Assembly (NCBI GenBank): GCA_937922085.1
Contig: CAKZVD010000033.1
Location: 1 to 48,451, forward strand
From: an uncultured Tenacibaculum sp.
Lineage (GTDB): Bacteria; Bacteroidota; Bacteroidia; Flavobacteriales; Flavobacteriaceae
Reading direction: 5' to 3'
Length of the DNA stretch: 48,451 nt
Shown: positions 25,271 to 33,785 of the stretch, one piece after another
Layout: every line of letters starts with the position of its first letter
Position numbering within the stretch: the stretch's first letter is position 1
Translations under genes and position numbers: made by a program
The notes under the pieces: model-generated
Database searches by the model: none
Told to the model about the DNA's origin: nothing
Seen by the model: the letters and a program-made list of their open reading frames with translations, nothing else

Positions 25271-25302
25271 AAAAAGGCTCAAACTTAAGTTTGAGCCTTT
25301 TT
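25271..25302. terminator. Bidirectional terminator between SDR and sdhB
   Basis: AAAAGGCTCAAACTT/AAGTTTGAGCCTTTT are perfect fifteen-base arms with A- and T-runs at both ends. It serves the convergent SDR gene and sdhCAB operon. Confidence 0.92.
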
Positions 25303-25327
25303 AGATTTTATAAAAAATGGATATTTG

Positions 25328-26083
25328 TTATCCTTTTAAACTTGCTTTTAAGAACTCTGTATTCATACGAGCAATATTTTCTAAAGAAATTCCTTTTGGG
25401 CATTCAACTTCACAAGCACCAGTGTTTGTACAGTTACCAAAACCTTCTTCATCCATTTGCTTAACCATGTTTAAAACACGGTCAGTAGCCTCAACTTGAC
25501 CTTGTGGTAATAAAGCAAACTGAGAAACTTTAGCACCAACAAATAACATTGCAGATGAGTTTTTACAAGTTGCTACACATGCACCACAACCAATACAAGT
25601 TGCAGCTTCAAAAGCTTTGTCTGCATCGGCTTTGTTAACTGGCGTTGCATTTGCATCTATGGTATTACCTGAAGTGTTTACAGAAATAAAACCTCCTGCA
25701 TGTTGTATACGATCAAAAGAACTTCTATCTACAATTAAATCCTTAACAACAGGAAATGCTTTTGCTCTAAAAGGTTCAATAAAAATAGTATCACCGTCTT
25801 TAAACATACGCATATGTAATTGACAGGTAGTTACCTCTCTATCTGGCCCGTGAGCCTCACCATTAATATATAATGAACACATACCACAAATACCTTCACG
25901 ACAATCATGATCAAAAGCTACAGGCTCATCTCCATTATTAATTAATTGTTCATTTAAAACATCTAACATTTCAAGGAAAGACATATCTGGTGAAATATCG
26001 TTGACTTTATAATCAACCATTTTACCTTTATCGTTAGCGTTTTTCTGACGCCATATTTTCAACGTTAAATTCATGCTACCCAT
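25328..26083 (-). CDS. sdhB: Succinate dehydrogenase/fumarate reductase iron-sulfur subunit
   Basis: A 251-residue electron-transfer subunit of complex II. A plant-type ferredoxin domain carries the [2Fe-2S] cysteines ([10 protein letters not shown]). The C-terminal domain carries the [4Fe-4S] and [3Fe-4S] ligands ([11 protein letters not shown] and [15 protein letters not shown]). It passes electrons from the flavin of SdhA to the membrane subunit. Its ATG overlaps the last base of the sdhA stop codon. It is the third gene of sdhCAB, the gene order of Bacteroidota with a single membrane subunit. Confidence 0.96.
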   Translation of the reverse strand: MGSMNLTLKIWRQKNANDKGKMVDYKVNDISPDMSFLEMLDVLNEQLINNGDEPVAFDHDCREGICGMCSLYINGEAHGPDREVTTCQLHMRMFKDGDTIFIEPFRAKAFPVVKDLIVDRSSFDRIQHAGGFISVNTSGNTIDANATPVNKADADKAFEAATCIGCGACVATCKNSSAMLFVGAKVSQFALLPQGQVEATDRVLNMVKQMDEEGFGNCTNTGACEVECPKGISLENIARMNTEFLKASLKG

Positions 26084-28095
26084 TATTTGTATGATCTTTG
26101 TTTTAATTCAATATCGTTAAACTCTAGTTCTTCTTTATGCAATACAGCATCACTAGGTTCTCCTTTGTATTCCCAAGCAGATACATAAGCAAAATCTTTA
26201 TCATTACGTAAAGCCTCTCCTTTTTGTTCTCCATCTAATTCTACAGAATCTTCTCTAAAGTGACCTCCACAAGATTCTTCTCTATTTAATGCATCCTTAG
26301 CAAATAATTCTCCTAATTCTAAGAAATCGGCAACACGACCTGCTTTTGCTAATTCTTCATTATATTCATCTGAGCTACCAGGAACTTTTACTTCTTTCCA
26401 GAATTGTTCACGTAATTCTTTAATTTCTGTAATTGCTTCTGTTAAACCTTTTACATTACGAGACATTCCAACTTTGTTCCACATGATTTTTCCTAAACGT
26501 TTGTGGAAATAATCTACAGAATGCTTTCCTTCATTAGTAATAAAGAAATTCAATGTCTTTTTAACTTCGTTTTCTGCTTCTTCAAATTCTTTAGAATCTG
26601 TAGAAATTGGTCCTGTACGAATGTCATCAGATAAATAATCTCCAATAGTATATGGTAACACGAAATATCCATCCGCTAAACCTTGCATTAAAGCAGAAGC
26701 TCCTAAACGGTTGGCACCATGATCAGAGAAGTTAGCTTCACCAATACAGTATAAACCAGGAACGGTTGTCATTAAGTTATAATCAACCCAAACACCACCC
26801 ATTGTATAGTGTACTGCTGGATAAATCATCATTGGTGTATTGTATGGATCTTGATCTACGATCTTCTCATACATTTGGAATAAGTTTCCATATTTATTTT
26901 TAACAACCTCTTGCCCTAATTTTTTAATTAAAGCAGCATCGTTTAAATCTAAACCTTTAATAGTTGCTTGCTCTTTACCGTAACGTGTAATTGCAGAAGC
27001 AAAATCTAAATACACAGCTTCACCTGTAGCATTTACACCATAACCTGCATCACAACGCTCTTTAGCAGCACGAGATGCTACATCACGAGGAACTAAGTTA
27101 CCAAATGCTGGGTAACGACGTTCTAAATAATAATCTCTATTTTCTTCGGCAATTGCAGTTGGTTTTAATTTACCATCTCTAATTGCTTTTACATCATCCA
27201 TGTTTTTTGGTACCCAAATACGACCATCATTTCTTAATGATTCAGACATTAAGGTTAATTTAGATTGATGATCTCCAGATACTGGAATACATGTTGGGTG
27301 AATTTGTGTGTAACAAGGATTTGCAAAGTAAGCACCACGTTTGTGTGCTTTCCAACCTGCTGTTACATTACTTCCCATCGCGTTTGTAGATAAGAAGAAT
27401 ACGTTACCATAACCACCAGAACCTAAAACTACAGCATGTGCTGAATGTCTTTCAATTTCTCCAGTAATTAAATTACGCGTTATAATACCACGAGCTTTTC
27501 CATCAACTTTAACAACATCTAACATTTCGTGACGATTGTACATTTTGATTTTACCACGACCGATTTGACGGTTCATAGCTGAATAGGCTCCTAATAATAA
27601 TTGCTGACCAGTTTGTCCTGCTGCGTAAAAAGTACGTGATACTAATACACCACCAAATGAACGGTTGTCTAATAAACCTCCATACTCACGAGCAAAAGGA
27701 ACTCCTTGTGCAACACATTGATCAATAATATTTGCAGATACCTCAGCTAAACGATATACGTTTGCTTCACGAGAACGATAATCTCCACCTTTTACAGTAT
27801 CGTAAAATAATCTGTAAGTAGAATCACCATCTCCTTGGTAATTTTTTGCTGCGTTAATTCCTCCTTGCGCCGCAATTGAGTGCGCACGTCTTGGAGAATC
27901 TTGAAAACAGAATGCTTTTACGTTATAACCTAACTCTGCTAAAGTAGCAGCGGCAGAACCACCAGCTAATCCTGTACCAACAACAATAACATCTATATTA
28001 CGTTTATTTGCTGGATTTACTAAATCGATATGATTTTTATAATTAGTCCATTTATCTGCAATAGGACCTTTTGGTGTTTTTGAATCTAAAGCCAT
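26083..28095 (-). CDS. sdhA: Succinate dehydrogenase/fumarate reductase flavoprotein subunit
   Basis: A 670-residue catalytic subunit. It has the FAD-binding Rossmann motif [21 protein letters not shown], the flavin-attachment segment [16 protein letters not shown], and the active-site arginine region HPTCIPVSG with the capping domain. The closing motifs [12 protein letters not shown] and [19 protein letters not shown] are also present. The length matches the Bacteroidota type (about 665 residues). It lies between sdhC (11 bases upstream) and sdhB and oxidises succinate in the TCA cycle at the inner membrane. Confidence 0.97.
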   Translation of the reverse strand: MALDSKTPKGPIADKWTNYKNHIDLVNPANKRNIDVIVVGTGLAGGSAAATLAELGYNVKAFCFQDSPRRAHSIAAQGGINAAKNYQGDGDSTYRLFYDTVKGGDYRSREANVYRLAEVSANIIDQCVAQGVPFAREYGGLLDNRSFGGVLVSRTFYAAGQTGQQLLLGAYSAMNRQIGRGKIKMYNRHEMLDVVKVDGKARGIITRNLITGEIERHSAHAVVLGSGGYGNVFFLSTNAMGSNVTAGWKAHKRGAYFANPCYTQIHPTCIPVSGDHQSKLTLMSESLRNDGRIWVPKNMDDVKAIRDGKLKPTAIAEENRDYYLERRYPAFGNLVPRDVASRAAKERCDAGYGVNATGEAVYLDFASAITRYGKEQATIKGLDLNDAALIKKLGQEVVKNKYGNLFQMYEKIVDQDPYNTPMMIYPAVHYTMGGVWVDYNLMTTVPGLYCIGEANFSDHGANRLGASALMQGLADGYFVLPYTIGDYLSDDIRTGPISTDSKEFEEAENEVKKTLNFFITNEGKHSVDYFHKRLGKIMWNKVGMSRNVKGLTEAITEIKELREQFWKEVKVPGSSDEYNEELAKAGRVADFLELGELFAKDALNREESCGGHFREDSVELDGEQKGEALRNDKDFAYVSAWEYKGEPSDAVLHKEELEFNDIELKQRSYK

Positions 28096-28106
28096 AAACT
28101 ATGTTG

Positions 28107-28778
28107 TTAGTGATTAAAATGATGAAATAATGCAATAAAAATAAATCCTAATGGAAGACCAATTGCATAAACTTTACTAATTCCTTTTAATCCTTTAGTG
28201 TATTTGTTATTTGCTCCAACTGATTGAAAAGCCGAATTAAAACCATGTAAAAGGTGTAATGCTAAGAAAACAAAACCTAAACAGTATAATGCTACACGCC
28301 ACATAGGAAGAAATTTCTCTTGTAATTCATGAAAATATCTGAATTCACCATTGTGAAGACCAGACATATCTCCTTGAATATACTTTACATTTAATTCTGG
28401 AATCCAGAAATCAATAAAATGGATTACGATAAAAATCAGAATAAATAAACCGCTATAAATCATGTTTCTACTCATCCATGAAGAATTTGCAGCACCATTG
28501 TTTTTAGCATAACTTACTTGTCTTGCTTGTTTGTTTTTTATTTCTAACACAAATCCCATTACGAAGTGAAAAACCACTCCAAAAATTAAAACAGGTTGTA
28601 ATAAATATTGTACTGCCCAAAAAGTTCCCATAAAATGTGAAGCTTCATTAAAAGCATCTGCACTAAACACAGATAAAATATTAATTGCAAAATGTTGTAG
28701 TAAGAAAAACATTAGAAAGAGTGCTGAAAGTGCCATCGCAAACTTTCTTCCTATTGAAGATTTTAATAATCCGCTCAT
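28107..28778 (-). CDS. sdhC: Succinate dehydrogenase cytochrome b subunit
   Basis: A 223-residue membrane subunit of the single-subunit, dihaem cytochrome b type with five hydrophobic helices. Histidines in FFLLQHFAINIL, VFHFVMGF, FIVIHFIDFW and ALHLLHGF are suitable haem ligands. It anchors SdhAB and passes electrons to menaquinone. It is the first gene of sdhCAB, preceded by a good Bacteroidota-type promoter. Confidence 0.95.
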   Translation of the reverse strand: MSGLLKSSIGRKFAMALSALFLMFFLLQHFAINILSVFSADAFNEASHFMGTFWAVQYLLQPVLIFGVVFHFVMGFVLEIKNKQARQVSYAKNNGAANSSWMSRNMIYSGLFILIFIVIHFIDFWIPELNVKYIQGDMSGLHNGEFRYFHELQEKFLPMWRVALYCLGFVFLALHLLHGFNSAFQSVGANNKYTKGLKGISKVYAIGLPLGFIFIALFHHFNH

Positions 28779-28808
28779 TATTTTATAATTGAATTAGATA
28801 ATTACCAG

Positions 28809-28839
28809 CAAATTTAACATGTATAGGGGTCTTGTACAA
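28809..28839 (-). promoter_or_regulatory. Promoter of sdhCAB
   Basis: On the minus strand, TTG (28839-28837), a 20-base spacer and TAAATTTG (28816-28809) match the Bacteroidota consensus. The transcript should start near 28802, about 24 bases before the sdhC ATG. Confidence 0.65.
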
Positions 28840-28950
28840 GTATTGAAGTTTGTTTTATTTTATATTTAGAATTGGTATAAATAGTAAGCAGCAGTATTAA
28901 TGCTATTGGATGACTACTTTGCTTGTTTGGTAAATGATTTTGAGTTTTGT

Positions 28951-29751
28951 TTAATTTTGACTATTAATTTGATCCTGTAATTCTACTATTTTACTTTCTA
29001 AATCATGCAATCTATCATAAACATCTACAGGTTCAGGCATTTGCTTAGATGCATACATAGTTACATACCAAACTTCCATAATTTCGTCTACATTAATCGT
29101 GTAGGTTGGGTAGTTGCCATCTTTGTTGTCGCTTTTAAGAATTAACTTACCTCTTTTCTCTATTCTGTTAATTACACGTTTTAAAACAATACCATCATTT
29201 TTACTAACAATAACATAAACGCGTCCATCTTTAACATCGTTCAAATTTTCAACATATTTTCCAAAAACTAAATCACCATCAAAAAATGTGCGAACCATTG
29301 AATTTCCTTGTACTTCAAAACAACGAAAAGAACCATTGTTTAATCTTGGCATATGAAAAGTAGGTAGTTTTTCTATGTATTCGGTATCCCCATAACCATC
29401 TAAATAACCAGCTCTGGCTTGTGTAGGAACAAAAACAATATTTTCATTTCCTTCAGAATTTGCAGAAACTACTTGAGGAGTGCCAGCATAGCCAATATTG
29501 TAAGACTTGTTGTCTTTTATCATTGAATCACTTATTCCAAAAAGATAATCAGGGTTTATTTTAAACTCATTAATGATAGAAGTCAATACATCAAATCCAG
29601 GTTTTGTTTTTTTTCTAGTTCCATCAGATTGAGGTCTACCGTTTATAATACTATCAATGGTGGTGCCTGTAACTCCAATTCTTTTAGAAAAAGAAAAGTT
29701 ATTTAAATTGAATTGGTCTCTTATTGCTGCAATCTTCTCTGAAATATTCAT
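28951..29751 (-). CDS. XRE-S24 repressor (CI/LexA-like, probably self-cleaving)
   Basis: A 266-residue regulator. Residues 5-70 form a Cro/CI-type helix-turn-helix (FSKRIGVTGTTIDSIINGRP). Residues about 105-235 form an S24 peptidase domain. The catalytic pair is present: Ser151 in QGNSMVRTFFDGD and Lys191 in GIVLKRV. A possible self-cleavage bond Ala114-Gly115 (QARAGYLDGYG) lies 36 residues before the Ser, close to LexA and lambda CI. The last 30 residues are a predicted coiled coil. It diverges from the DUF2589-lysis-fibre region, as a prophage repressor would, and should lose control when cleaved after DNA damage. Known members regulate phages and stress genes. Confidence 0.92.
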   Translation of the reverse strand: MNISEKIAAIRDQFNLNNFSFSKRIGVTGTTIDSIINGRPQSDGTRKKTKPGFDVLTSIINEFKINPDYLFGISDSMIKDNKSYNIGYAGTPQVVSANSEGNENIVFVPTQARAGYLDGYGDTEYIEKLPTFHMPRLNNGSFRCFEVQGNSMVRTFFDGDLVFGKYVENLNDVKDGRVYVIVSKNDGIVLKRVINRIEKRGKLILKSDNKDGNYPTYTINVDEIMEVWYVTMYASKQMPEPVDVYDRLHDLESKIVELQDQINSQN

Positions 29752-29799
29752 AATATGTGAAATAAATAAAACTTTTTACATAAAAAAACCATCTTTTGT

Positions 29800-29830
29800 T
29801 TTGTTTATTGTGTAAAATGTTATATATTTG
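29800..29830 (+). promoter_or_regulatory. Rightward promoter (P1) of the accessory region
   Basis: TTTG (29800-29803), a 19-base spacer and TATATTTG (29823-29830) match the Bacteroidota consensus exactly. The predicted start near 29837 gives a leader of about 370 bases before the DUF2589 ATG. Confidence 0.6.
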
Positions 29831-29845
29831 TTTTGTATTTGATTG

Positions 29846-29875
29846 CTAATATACGAAAAAACTTTAAAAATCAAA
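29846..29875 (-). promoter_or_regulatory. Leftward promoter of the S24 repressor gene
   Basis: On the minus strand, TTTG (29875-29872), an 18-base spacer and TATATTAG (29853-29846), one mismatch from the consensus. The predicted start near 29839 is almost the same base as the rightward start, so the two promoters face each other. Confidence 0.45.
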
Positions 29876-29885
29876 CATTTGTATG
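29867..29885 (+). repeat. 19-bp repeat shared with the endolysin start (copy 1)
   Basis: AAAATCAAACATTTGTATG is identical to 33340-33358. The core CAAA-CA-TTTG is a short inverted repeat that covers the -33 box of the repressor promoter, so it is a candidate repressor operator. Confidence 0.55.
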
Positions 29886-29893
29886 GTTTTAGC

Positions 29894-29946
29894 AATCTCT
29901 CCTTAGAGATTTTATCTTGATATAACTTCATTTTTTTAAAATCTCT
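29894..29946 (+). promoter_or_regulatory. Leader with two mutually exclusive hairpins
   Basis: AGAGATT (from 29905) can pair with AATCTCT just upstream (29894-29900, four-base loop, then TTTATC). Its extended form AGAGATTTTA can instead pair perfectly with TAAAATCTCT downstream (29937-29946). This is an attenuator-like arrangement about 60 bases into the P1 transcript. The U-tract is weak. Confidence 0.35.
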
Positions 29947-30204
29947 ACTATTTAATTCAAACATTTTTTTGAATTGAGTTCCTAGTTTAAAATAGAACTT
30001 TTAGAAAAGCATGAAAGTGTGTTGTAGTCTTTAGTTGATTATTGTTTTTTGGTGTTGTAGCGCTAAACCCAATTTTCTTTAATTAAATAAAGAGACACTA
30101 TTTTATTTATTACCAAAGGAAACTCAATTTGAAGTATGGAGGAAGTTGAAAAACCATATTAAAAAACAGAGTAGACATTGTATAAATTTTTAAAAAATAA
30201 TATT
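29947..30204. other. Gene-free leader before DUF2589
   Basis: No credible gene is seen. It contains the palindrome AATTCAAA/TTTGAATT at 29954-29975 (another CAAACATTT core) and otherwise AT-rich sequence, probably the untranslated leader of the P1 transcript. Confidence 0.5.
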
Positions 30205-30813
30205 ATGCCAAATTTAGTACCAGAATTAAACAGTTTAGATTTTAGTGTATATGTAGGAGGACCTTTACAAGCAGCTATTAAAGCGCAAACAGAAGCTTCT
30301 ATGGCTACAGTAAGCTTTATTAAAGAAGTAGGTTTTGAAAATGATGGAGATGATAGCACACCAGATGCGTTGCGTTATGTAGATTTTGAATATAATAAAT
30401 CTGTACCAAATCCAAATTACTTAAGTACAGATGCAGATTTACCTGCAGGTACAAATACTACTGATGAGTTTTTAGAGAGTAGAGTAGCGATTAAAGTTCC
30501 TTTTTTAACGATGTTAACTATTCCTTCTTTACGTGTAGATGAAGTTAATATTGATTTTAATGCGCGTTTAAGTTCAACAGAAACAAGCAATATAGCTACA
30601 GAATTTGGAGCAAAAGCGGAATTAGGACTTAAATTTAGAAGAATCAGATTTAAGGCGTCTGCATCTTACAAGCGTAATACTTCTCAAGGAGTAAAAGTTG
30701 ATAAAACGTATAATTTAGGAGTGCAAGTAAAAGCTGTAAATGATGAATTACCAGCAGGTTTAGCTAGAGTTTTAGATCTTTTAGAAGATGGTATTGCTAC
30801 AGTTACTGCATAA
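30205..30813 (+). CDS. DUF2589 family protein
   Basis: A 202-residue cytoplasmic protein that fits DUF2589 throughout. It has GGPLQAAIKAQTEASMATVSFIKEVGF near the N-terminus, split by an acidic loop from SRVAIKVPFLTMLTIPSLRVDEVNIDFNARL, then beta-rich sequence with a basic patch (KFRRIRFKASASYKR). I use the ATG at 30205 (MPNLVPELN); the frame starts nine codons earlier. The family is widespread but has no known function; its strand-rich second half suggests an assembling or membrane-binding protein. It is the first gene downstream of P1. A terminator follows at once, so it should be made in excess over the next genes. Confidence 0.87.
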   Translation: MPNLVPELNSLDFSVYVGGPLQAAIKAQTEASMATVSFIKEVGFENDGDDSTPDALRYVDFEYNKSVPNPNYLSTDADLPAGTNTTDEFLESRVAIKVPFLTMLTIPSLRVDEVNIDFNARLSSTETSNIATEFGAKAELGLKFRRIRFKASASYKRNTSQGVKVDKTYNLGVQVKAVNDELPAGLARVLDLLEDGIATVTA

Positions 30814-30829
30814 ATATTAATTAACCTTC

Positions 30830-30860
30830 AAGACCATTCTGTAAAAGGAATGGTCTTTTT
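30830..30860 (+). terminator. Terminator (possibly leaky) after DUF2589
   Basis: AAGACCATTC/GAATGGTCTT form a ten-base stem with an eight-base loop and TTT. The next gene in the same direction starts 33 bases later with no obvious promoter, so read-through is likely. Confidence 0.8.
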
Positions 30861-30892
30861 AAAATCTAATTTCAAAAAACACAGATAGAATT

Positions 30893-32146
30893 ATGATAGA
30901 TCTTAACGAATATTTAGGAGGAATAGCAAATAGTATAGCAGAAGCTCGCTTAATTTCAGATTTAAAATCGGTGGAAATAGCGGAGAAGTTTGCAAAACAT
31001 GATTTACTGAAGCATTTTTCAATCCCTCGGTTTAAAGCGCAAAACATAGAGTTAACTATACCTGTAGCTATAGGAGCTTTAGAGAATAATTATGCAAAAG
31101 ATTATGAGCCAATAAATGATGTTGAGTTTAGTTCTCAAACGTATACAGTATTAAAAGATGTAACAAGGAAGAAATCATTTGAAAGAAGTGTTTCAACAAA
31201 ATTAAAATCTCTTATTAATAACGAGATTGATCTTTTAGAACGTGAAATAAAATCAGGAGCTAGCAAAAAAGAAGCTTTAAATAAGTATTCAGAAAAACTA
31301 ACAAGTGATTTTTTAGAGATTTATTTTGGGCAAATAAAAGAAGAACAAATAATTAAGAGTTTAAATGAGGGGCTCTCTTTTCTTTTTAAACGAGTTGATA
31401 AAGAATTACTCACTTCATTGACAATAGAATTATTAGAAGAGAATTCAGGAAATAAAATTTTAGACATTAGAATTTTAAATGAATTAAAAGAAGAAATCAG
31501 TGAAATAATTGATGCTATTTTTTTAAACAGGCCGCAATCTGCGGATACTGAAACTGAAGAATTGGTGTATTATCCGTCTAGACTTATTGCTAATTATTCT
31601 GAAAAAGTGGTAGATAGGTATTTGGTTTTAACTAGGGTGGTTATAAAAAATGGTGATTTATTGTCTACCAAGTTAAGTGAAGGAATAAGGTCTAGAAATA
31701 AAAGTACCTTTAATTATGTTATTTATAATCTTTTAATAGATATTTCAGAAGCTATTTTTTTTAATAGGAATCTTTCTGAAGAAGTTAAGAAGGTTGTGAG
31801 TAGTAGGAGAGAAGTGTTAGAGGAGAAGTTAGAGGGTGGTGCAAAAGTTAAACTGTCGTTATTTGAGTATTCAAAAGAGGTGATTAATCAGTTTTTACAG
31901 ATTTCTAAAAAAGAAGTAAACAGGGGGAGTTTTGTTAAAAAGTTGAATTCAGAATTAATCGGTCTCGTAAAAGAAAGAGAAATAGAAAATCAAAAACCAA
32001 AAGTTATTGTTGAGAGTCATAAACTTCAGGATATTAAGCCAGAAAATGTGATTCAAATTAAGATGACATTAAATGAAGAGGGTTTAGAGTGGCATACATC
32101 AGAGAATGAAAAAGGAGAAGTAAGTACACAACTATTGCCAGAATAA
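30893..32146 (+). CDS. Uncharacterised cytoplasmic protein with internal repeats, DUF2589-associated
   Basis: A 417-residue protein with no signal peptide or membrane helix. Residues 1-60 (MIDLNEYLGGIANSIAEARL ... SIPRFKAQNIELTIPVAIG) look like a conserved head domain with a short strand motif, seen in my memory next to DUF2589 genes but unnamed. Residues about 100-380 contain three related helical units, each with a 'YS-K-----FL-I' core (EKLTSDFLEIYFGQI, EKVVDRYLVLTRVV, KEVINQFLQISKKEV) followed by a 'KL-EG/L' turn. The C-terminus is acidic. It is probably a scaffold or partner of DUF2589. Function unknown. Confidence 0.7.
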   Translation: MIDLNEYLGGIANSIAEARLISDLKSVEIAEKFAKHDLLKHFSIPRFKAQNIELTIPVAIGALENNYAKDYEPINDVEFSSQTYTVLKDVTRKKSFERSVSTKLKSLINNEIDLLEREIKSGASKKEALNKYSEKLTSDFLEIYFGQIKEEQIIKSLNEGLSFLFKRVDKELLTSLTIELLEENSGNKILDIRILNELKEEISEIIDAIFLNRPQSADTETEELVYYPSRLIANYSEKVVDRYLVLTRVVIKNGDLLSTKLSEGIRSRNKSTFNYVIYNLLIDISEAIFFNRNLSEEVKKVVSSRREVLEEKLEGGAKVKLSLFEYSKEVINQFLQISKKEVNRGSFVKKLNSELIGLVKEREIENQKPKVIVESHKLQDIKPENVIQIKMTLNEEGLEWHTSENEKGEVSTQLLPE

Positions 32147-32152
32147 AAAGCT

Positions 32153-32698
32153 ATGAAAAAATCGATTATAGATATTACAGGGAGAATTGAAAAACAATTT
32201 TCTCAAATAGGAGGAATAGTAGATCTTTTAGAAAAGAAAAACACTTTAAGTTTATCGAAAACATTAGGTTGGTTGGGGGAGACGGAAGAGTTGCTTCAAA
32301 AATTGAGAATTACTGAATCTTCTAAATTTTCGGTTAAAAGAGGTGAGCTGTCTACGTTTTATTCAAAAGATACGAGAAATAAAAAAAGAGAGCAATTACA
32401 ATTTTGTTCTGGTGTATTAACTCAGGCTCAAGATGATTTATGGAAGGTTTATGGAGTGTATATTGAGAAGGTGGAAAATGCTAGAGCATTGGTGAAACAA
32501 TTGTTGGGGGTCATTTATCAAACAAAACAATTTAAATTTGATCCTTCTGAAAATTTCACACTTTTTTTAGGTGAAATGTGGAAATTTTGTACGCAACACG
32601 AGCAATTAAAAGGAGTTTCATTGCAGATTTTATCATTAATAAATAAAGGAGATGTTTTAATTGTGATGGCAGAAGAAATAGAGATTGGGAGTTTGTAA
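32153..32698 (+). CDS. Uncharacterised helical protein in the DUF2589 operon
   Basis: A 181-residue soluble, mostly helical protein with a heptad-like N-terminus (IDITGRIEKQFSQIGGIVDLLEKKNTLSLSKTL, split here by function only) and a cysteine in FCSGVLTQAQ. No family is recognised. It starts six bases after the preceding gene, so the two are co-translated. As the third gene of the DUF2589 group, it may be an assembly or regulatory partner; this is inference. Confidence 0.65.
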   Translation: MKKSIIDITGRIEKQFSQIGGIVDLLEKKNTLSLSKTLGWLGETEELLQKLRITESSKFSVKRGELSTFYSKDTRNKKREQLQFCSGVLTQAQDDLWKVYGVYIEKVENARALVKQLLGVIYQTKQFKFDPSENFTLFLGEMWKFCTQHEQLKGVSLQILSLINKGDVLIVMAEEIEIGSL

Positions 32699-33057
32699 TA
32701 TTTTTGAAAATTTGTTGCTAAAATAAAATGCCCTTATGGAAAGGTTTTTAAATGTGCTATGTTTTAAAAACTAGACTTGTGCGTTGTTTTTGGTAAGTTT
32801 TAGGGGGGGGTATGGGTTATTTTAAGAAAGAGTGAGAAATAATTAAATCAAGCCTATTTGGGTTTGTTGCTTCATGAGTTTTTTTAATATGAATGGTGAA
32901 TAAAGAAATGTTGTGCTTGATTTTTAAAAAGTATTTGTGTTAAGTAGTCGGAATTGGGGGAGTTGTTATGATAGAAAAAGAAGAAATAAATTAAATGAAT
33001 GAAAGATATAGTTTTGTTTGAGTTTTCAATAGTGTGATTTAGTAATTTTTGTTAGTG
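32699..33057. other. Gene-free region with an eight-G tract
   Basis: No open frame above about 25 codons is evident. At 32813-32820 there is a run of eight G, remarkable in this AT-rich DNA, and a second run of five G lies near 32956. It is probably the untranslated 3' end of the DUF2589 operon, ending at the terminator at 33058; a small RNA or a decayed gene is possible. Confidence 0.45.
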
Positions 33058-33094
33058 AAAAATAGCTCAGAAGTATTTCTGAGCTATTTTTTTT
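33058..33094 (+). terminator. Strong terminator before the lysis cassette
   Basis: AAAATAGCTCAGAA against TTCTGAGCTATTTT, a fourteen-base stem with a four-base loop and T8. It separates the DUF2589 operon from the lysis operon. Confidence 0.92.
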
Positions 33095-33163
33095 GAATAT
33101 AAATACTTTGTGTATGGTATAGTGAATTCATCGAAAATCAAACAAAAAATAAATATTAAAACA

Positions 33164-33204
33164 TGTAATTTGTTTGTTTTATTTGTAATTTGTTTGTATA
33201 TTTG
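33164..33204 (+). promoter_or_regulatory. Promoter P2 of the lysis cassette with phased direct repeats
   Basis: TTTG (33173-33176), a 20-base spacer and TATATTTG (33197-33204) match the consensus. The 14-mer TGTAATTTGTTTGT occurs at 33164-33177 and again at 33184-33197, exactly 20 bases (two helical turns) apart, overlapping the -33 and -7 boxes. It recurs at 34875-34888. This looks like a regulated promoter with a cooperatively bound site. Confidence 0.55.
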
Positions 33205-33234
33205 TATTGCTTTTCTAGTAGTTCATTGAAAAAC

Positions 33235-33313
33235 ATTAACCTCTTGTTTAGCAGAAACAAAAAGCTGGATTAACCTCCTTCAGGTATTGAAAAAAAGAAA
33301 AAGAATCTATAAG
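33235..33313 (+). promoter_or_regulatory. Structured leader of the lysis transcript
   Basis: ATTAACCTC occurs at 33235 and 33269. The first copy is followed by the hairpin TTGTTT-AGCAG-AAACAA. The second lies in the loop of an AAGCTGGATT/AATCTATAAGCTT stem and opens a small ACCT-CCTTC-AGGT hairpin. A third copy in a similar stem is at 34945, so the structure may be a conserved RNA element. Confidence 0.35.
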
Positions 33314-33339
33314 CTTCAACGTTTTGTCTGCGAACACCT

Positions 33340-33358
33340 AAAATCAAACATTTGTATG
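33340..33358 (+). repeat. 19-bp repeat containing the endolysin start codon (copy 2)
   Basis: AAAATCAAACATTTGTATG is identical to 29867-29885; the final ATG is the likely endolysin start. The shorter AAAATCAAACA also occurs at 33135-33145. Confidence 0.55.
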
Positions 33359-33785
33359 AATAATTTACTGTCGATAGCATTATCGCAATACGGAGTAAAA
33401 GAAGTGAAGGGTGTAAAAGATCATCCGCAGATCATTAATTACTTTACGTCTATGGGGTTTGAAAAATCAAAATTCAAAGATGAAACAGCTTGGTGTAGTG
33501 CCTTTGCAAATTGGGTTGCACAAGAAGCTGGTTATGAGCGTTCAAAAAAACTAACTGCAAGAAGTTGGTTGGGTATTGGAGCGTCAACAAAAACACCACA
33601 ACCAGGAGATGTGGTTGTTTTATGGAGAGAAGATCCTAATAGTTGGAAAGGACATGTTGGTTTTTAGTAAAAGAATCGAGACGTTATGTGTATCTATTAG
33701 GTGGTAATCAGGGAAATAGTGTAAGTATTAAAGCGTATCCTAAAAATAGAATTTTAGATTACAGAAAACTAAGAAAAAATGGATA
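33356..33785 (+). pseudogene. Endolysin (TIGR02594-type peptidoglycan peptidase), single-base frameshift
   Basis: A phage-type cell-wall hydrolase of the TIGR02594/CHAP-like group. The ATG at 33356 gives MNNLLSIALSQYGVKEVKG. The catalytic Cys (ETAWCSAFANWVAQEAG) and His (WKGHVGF) are present. The frame ends early at a TAG (33665-33667) directly after T5. Adding one T restores a 142-residue protein that continues LVKESRRYVYLLGGNQGNSVSIKAYPKNRIL and ends at 33785, overlapping the holin start by seven bases as expected for a lysis operon. Either one T is missing (mutation or sequencing error), or a -1 slip at the TTTTT-TAG site restores the product. An in-frame TTG at 33287 is a less likely start. 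Confidence 0.8.

Noticed and set aside
29776..29964. Minus-strand 62-codon frame upstream of the S24 gene
   Set aside because: It overlaps both promoters and the repeat and shows no protein-like pattern.
32699..33057. Small protein genes in the spacer
   Set aside because: Only frames of fewer than about 25 codons were seen, with no signal or conserved pattern.
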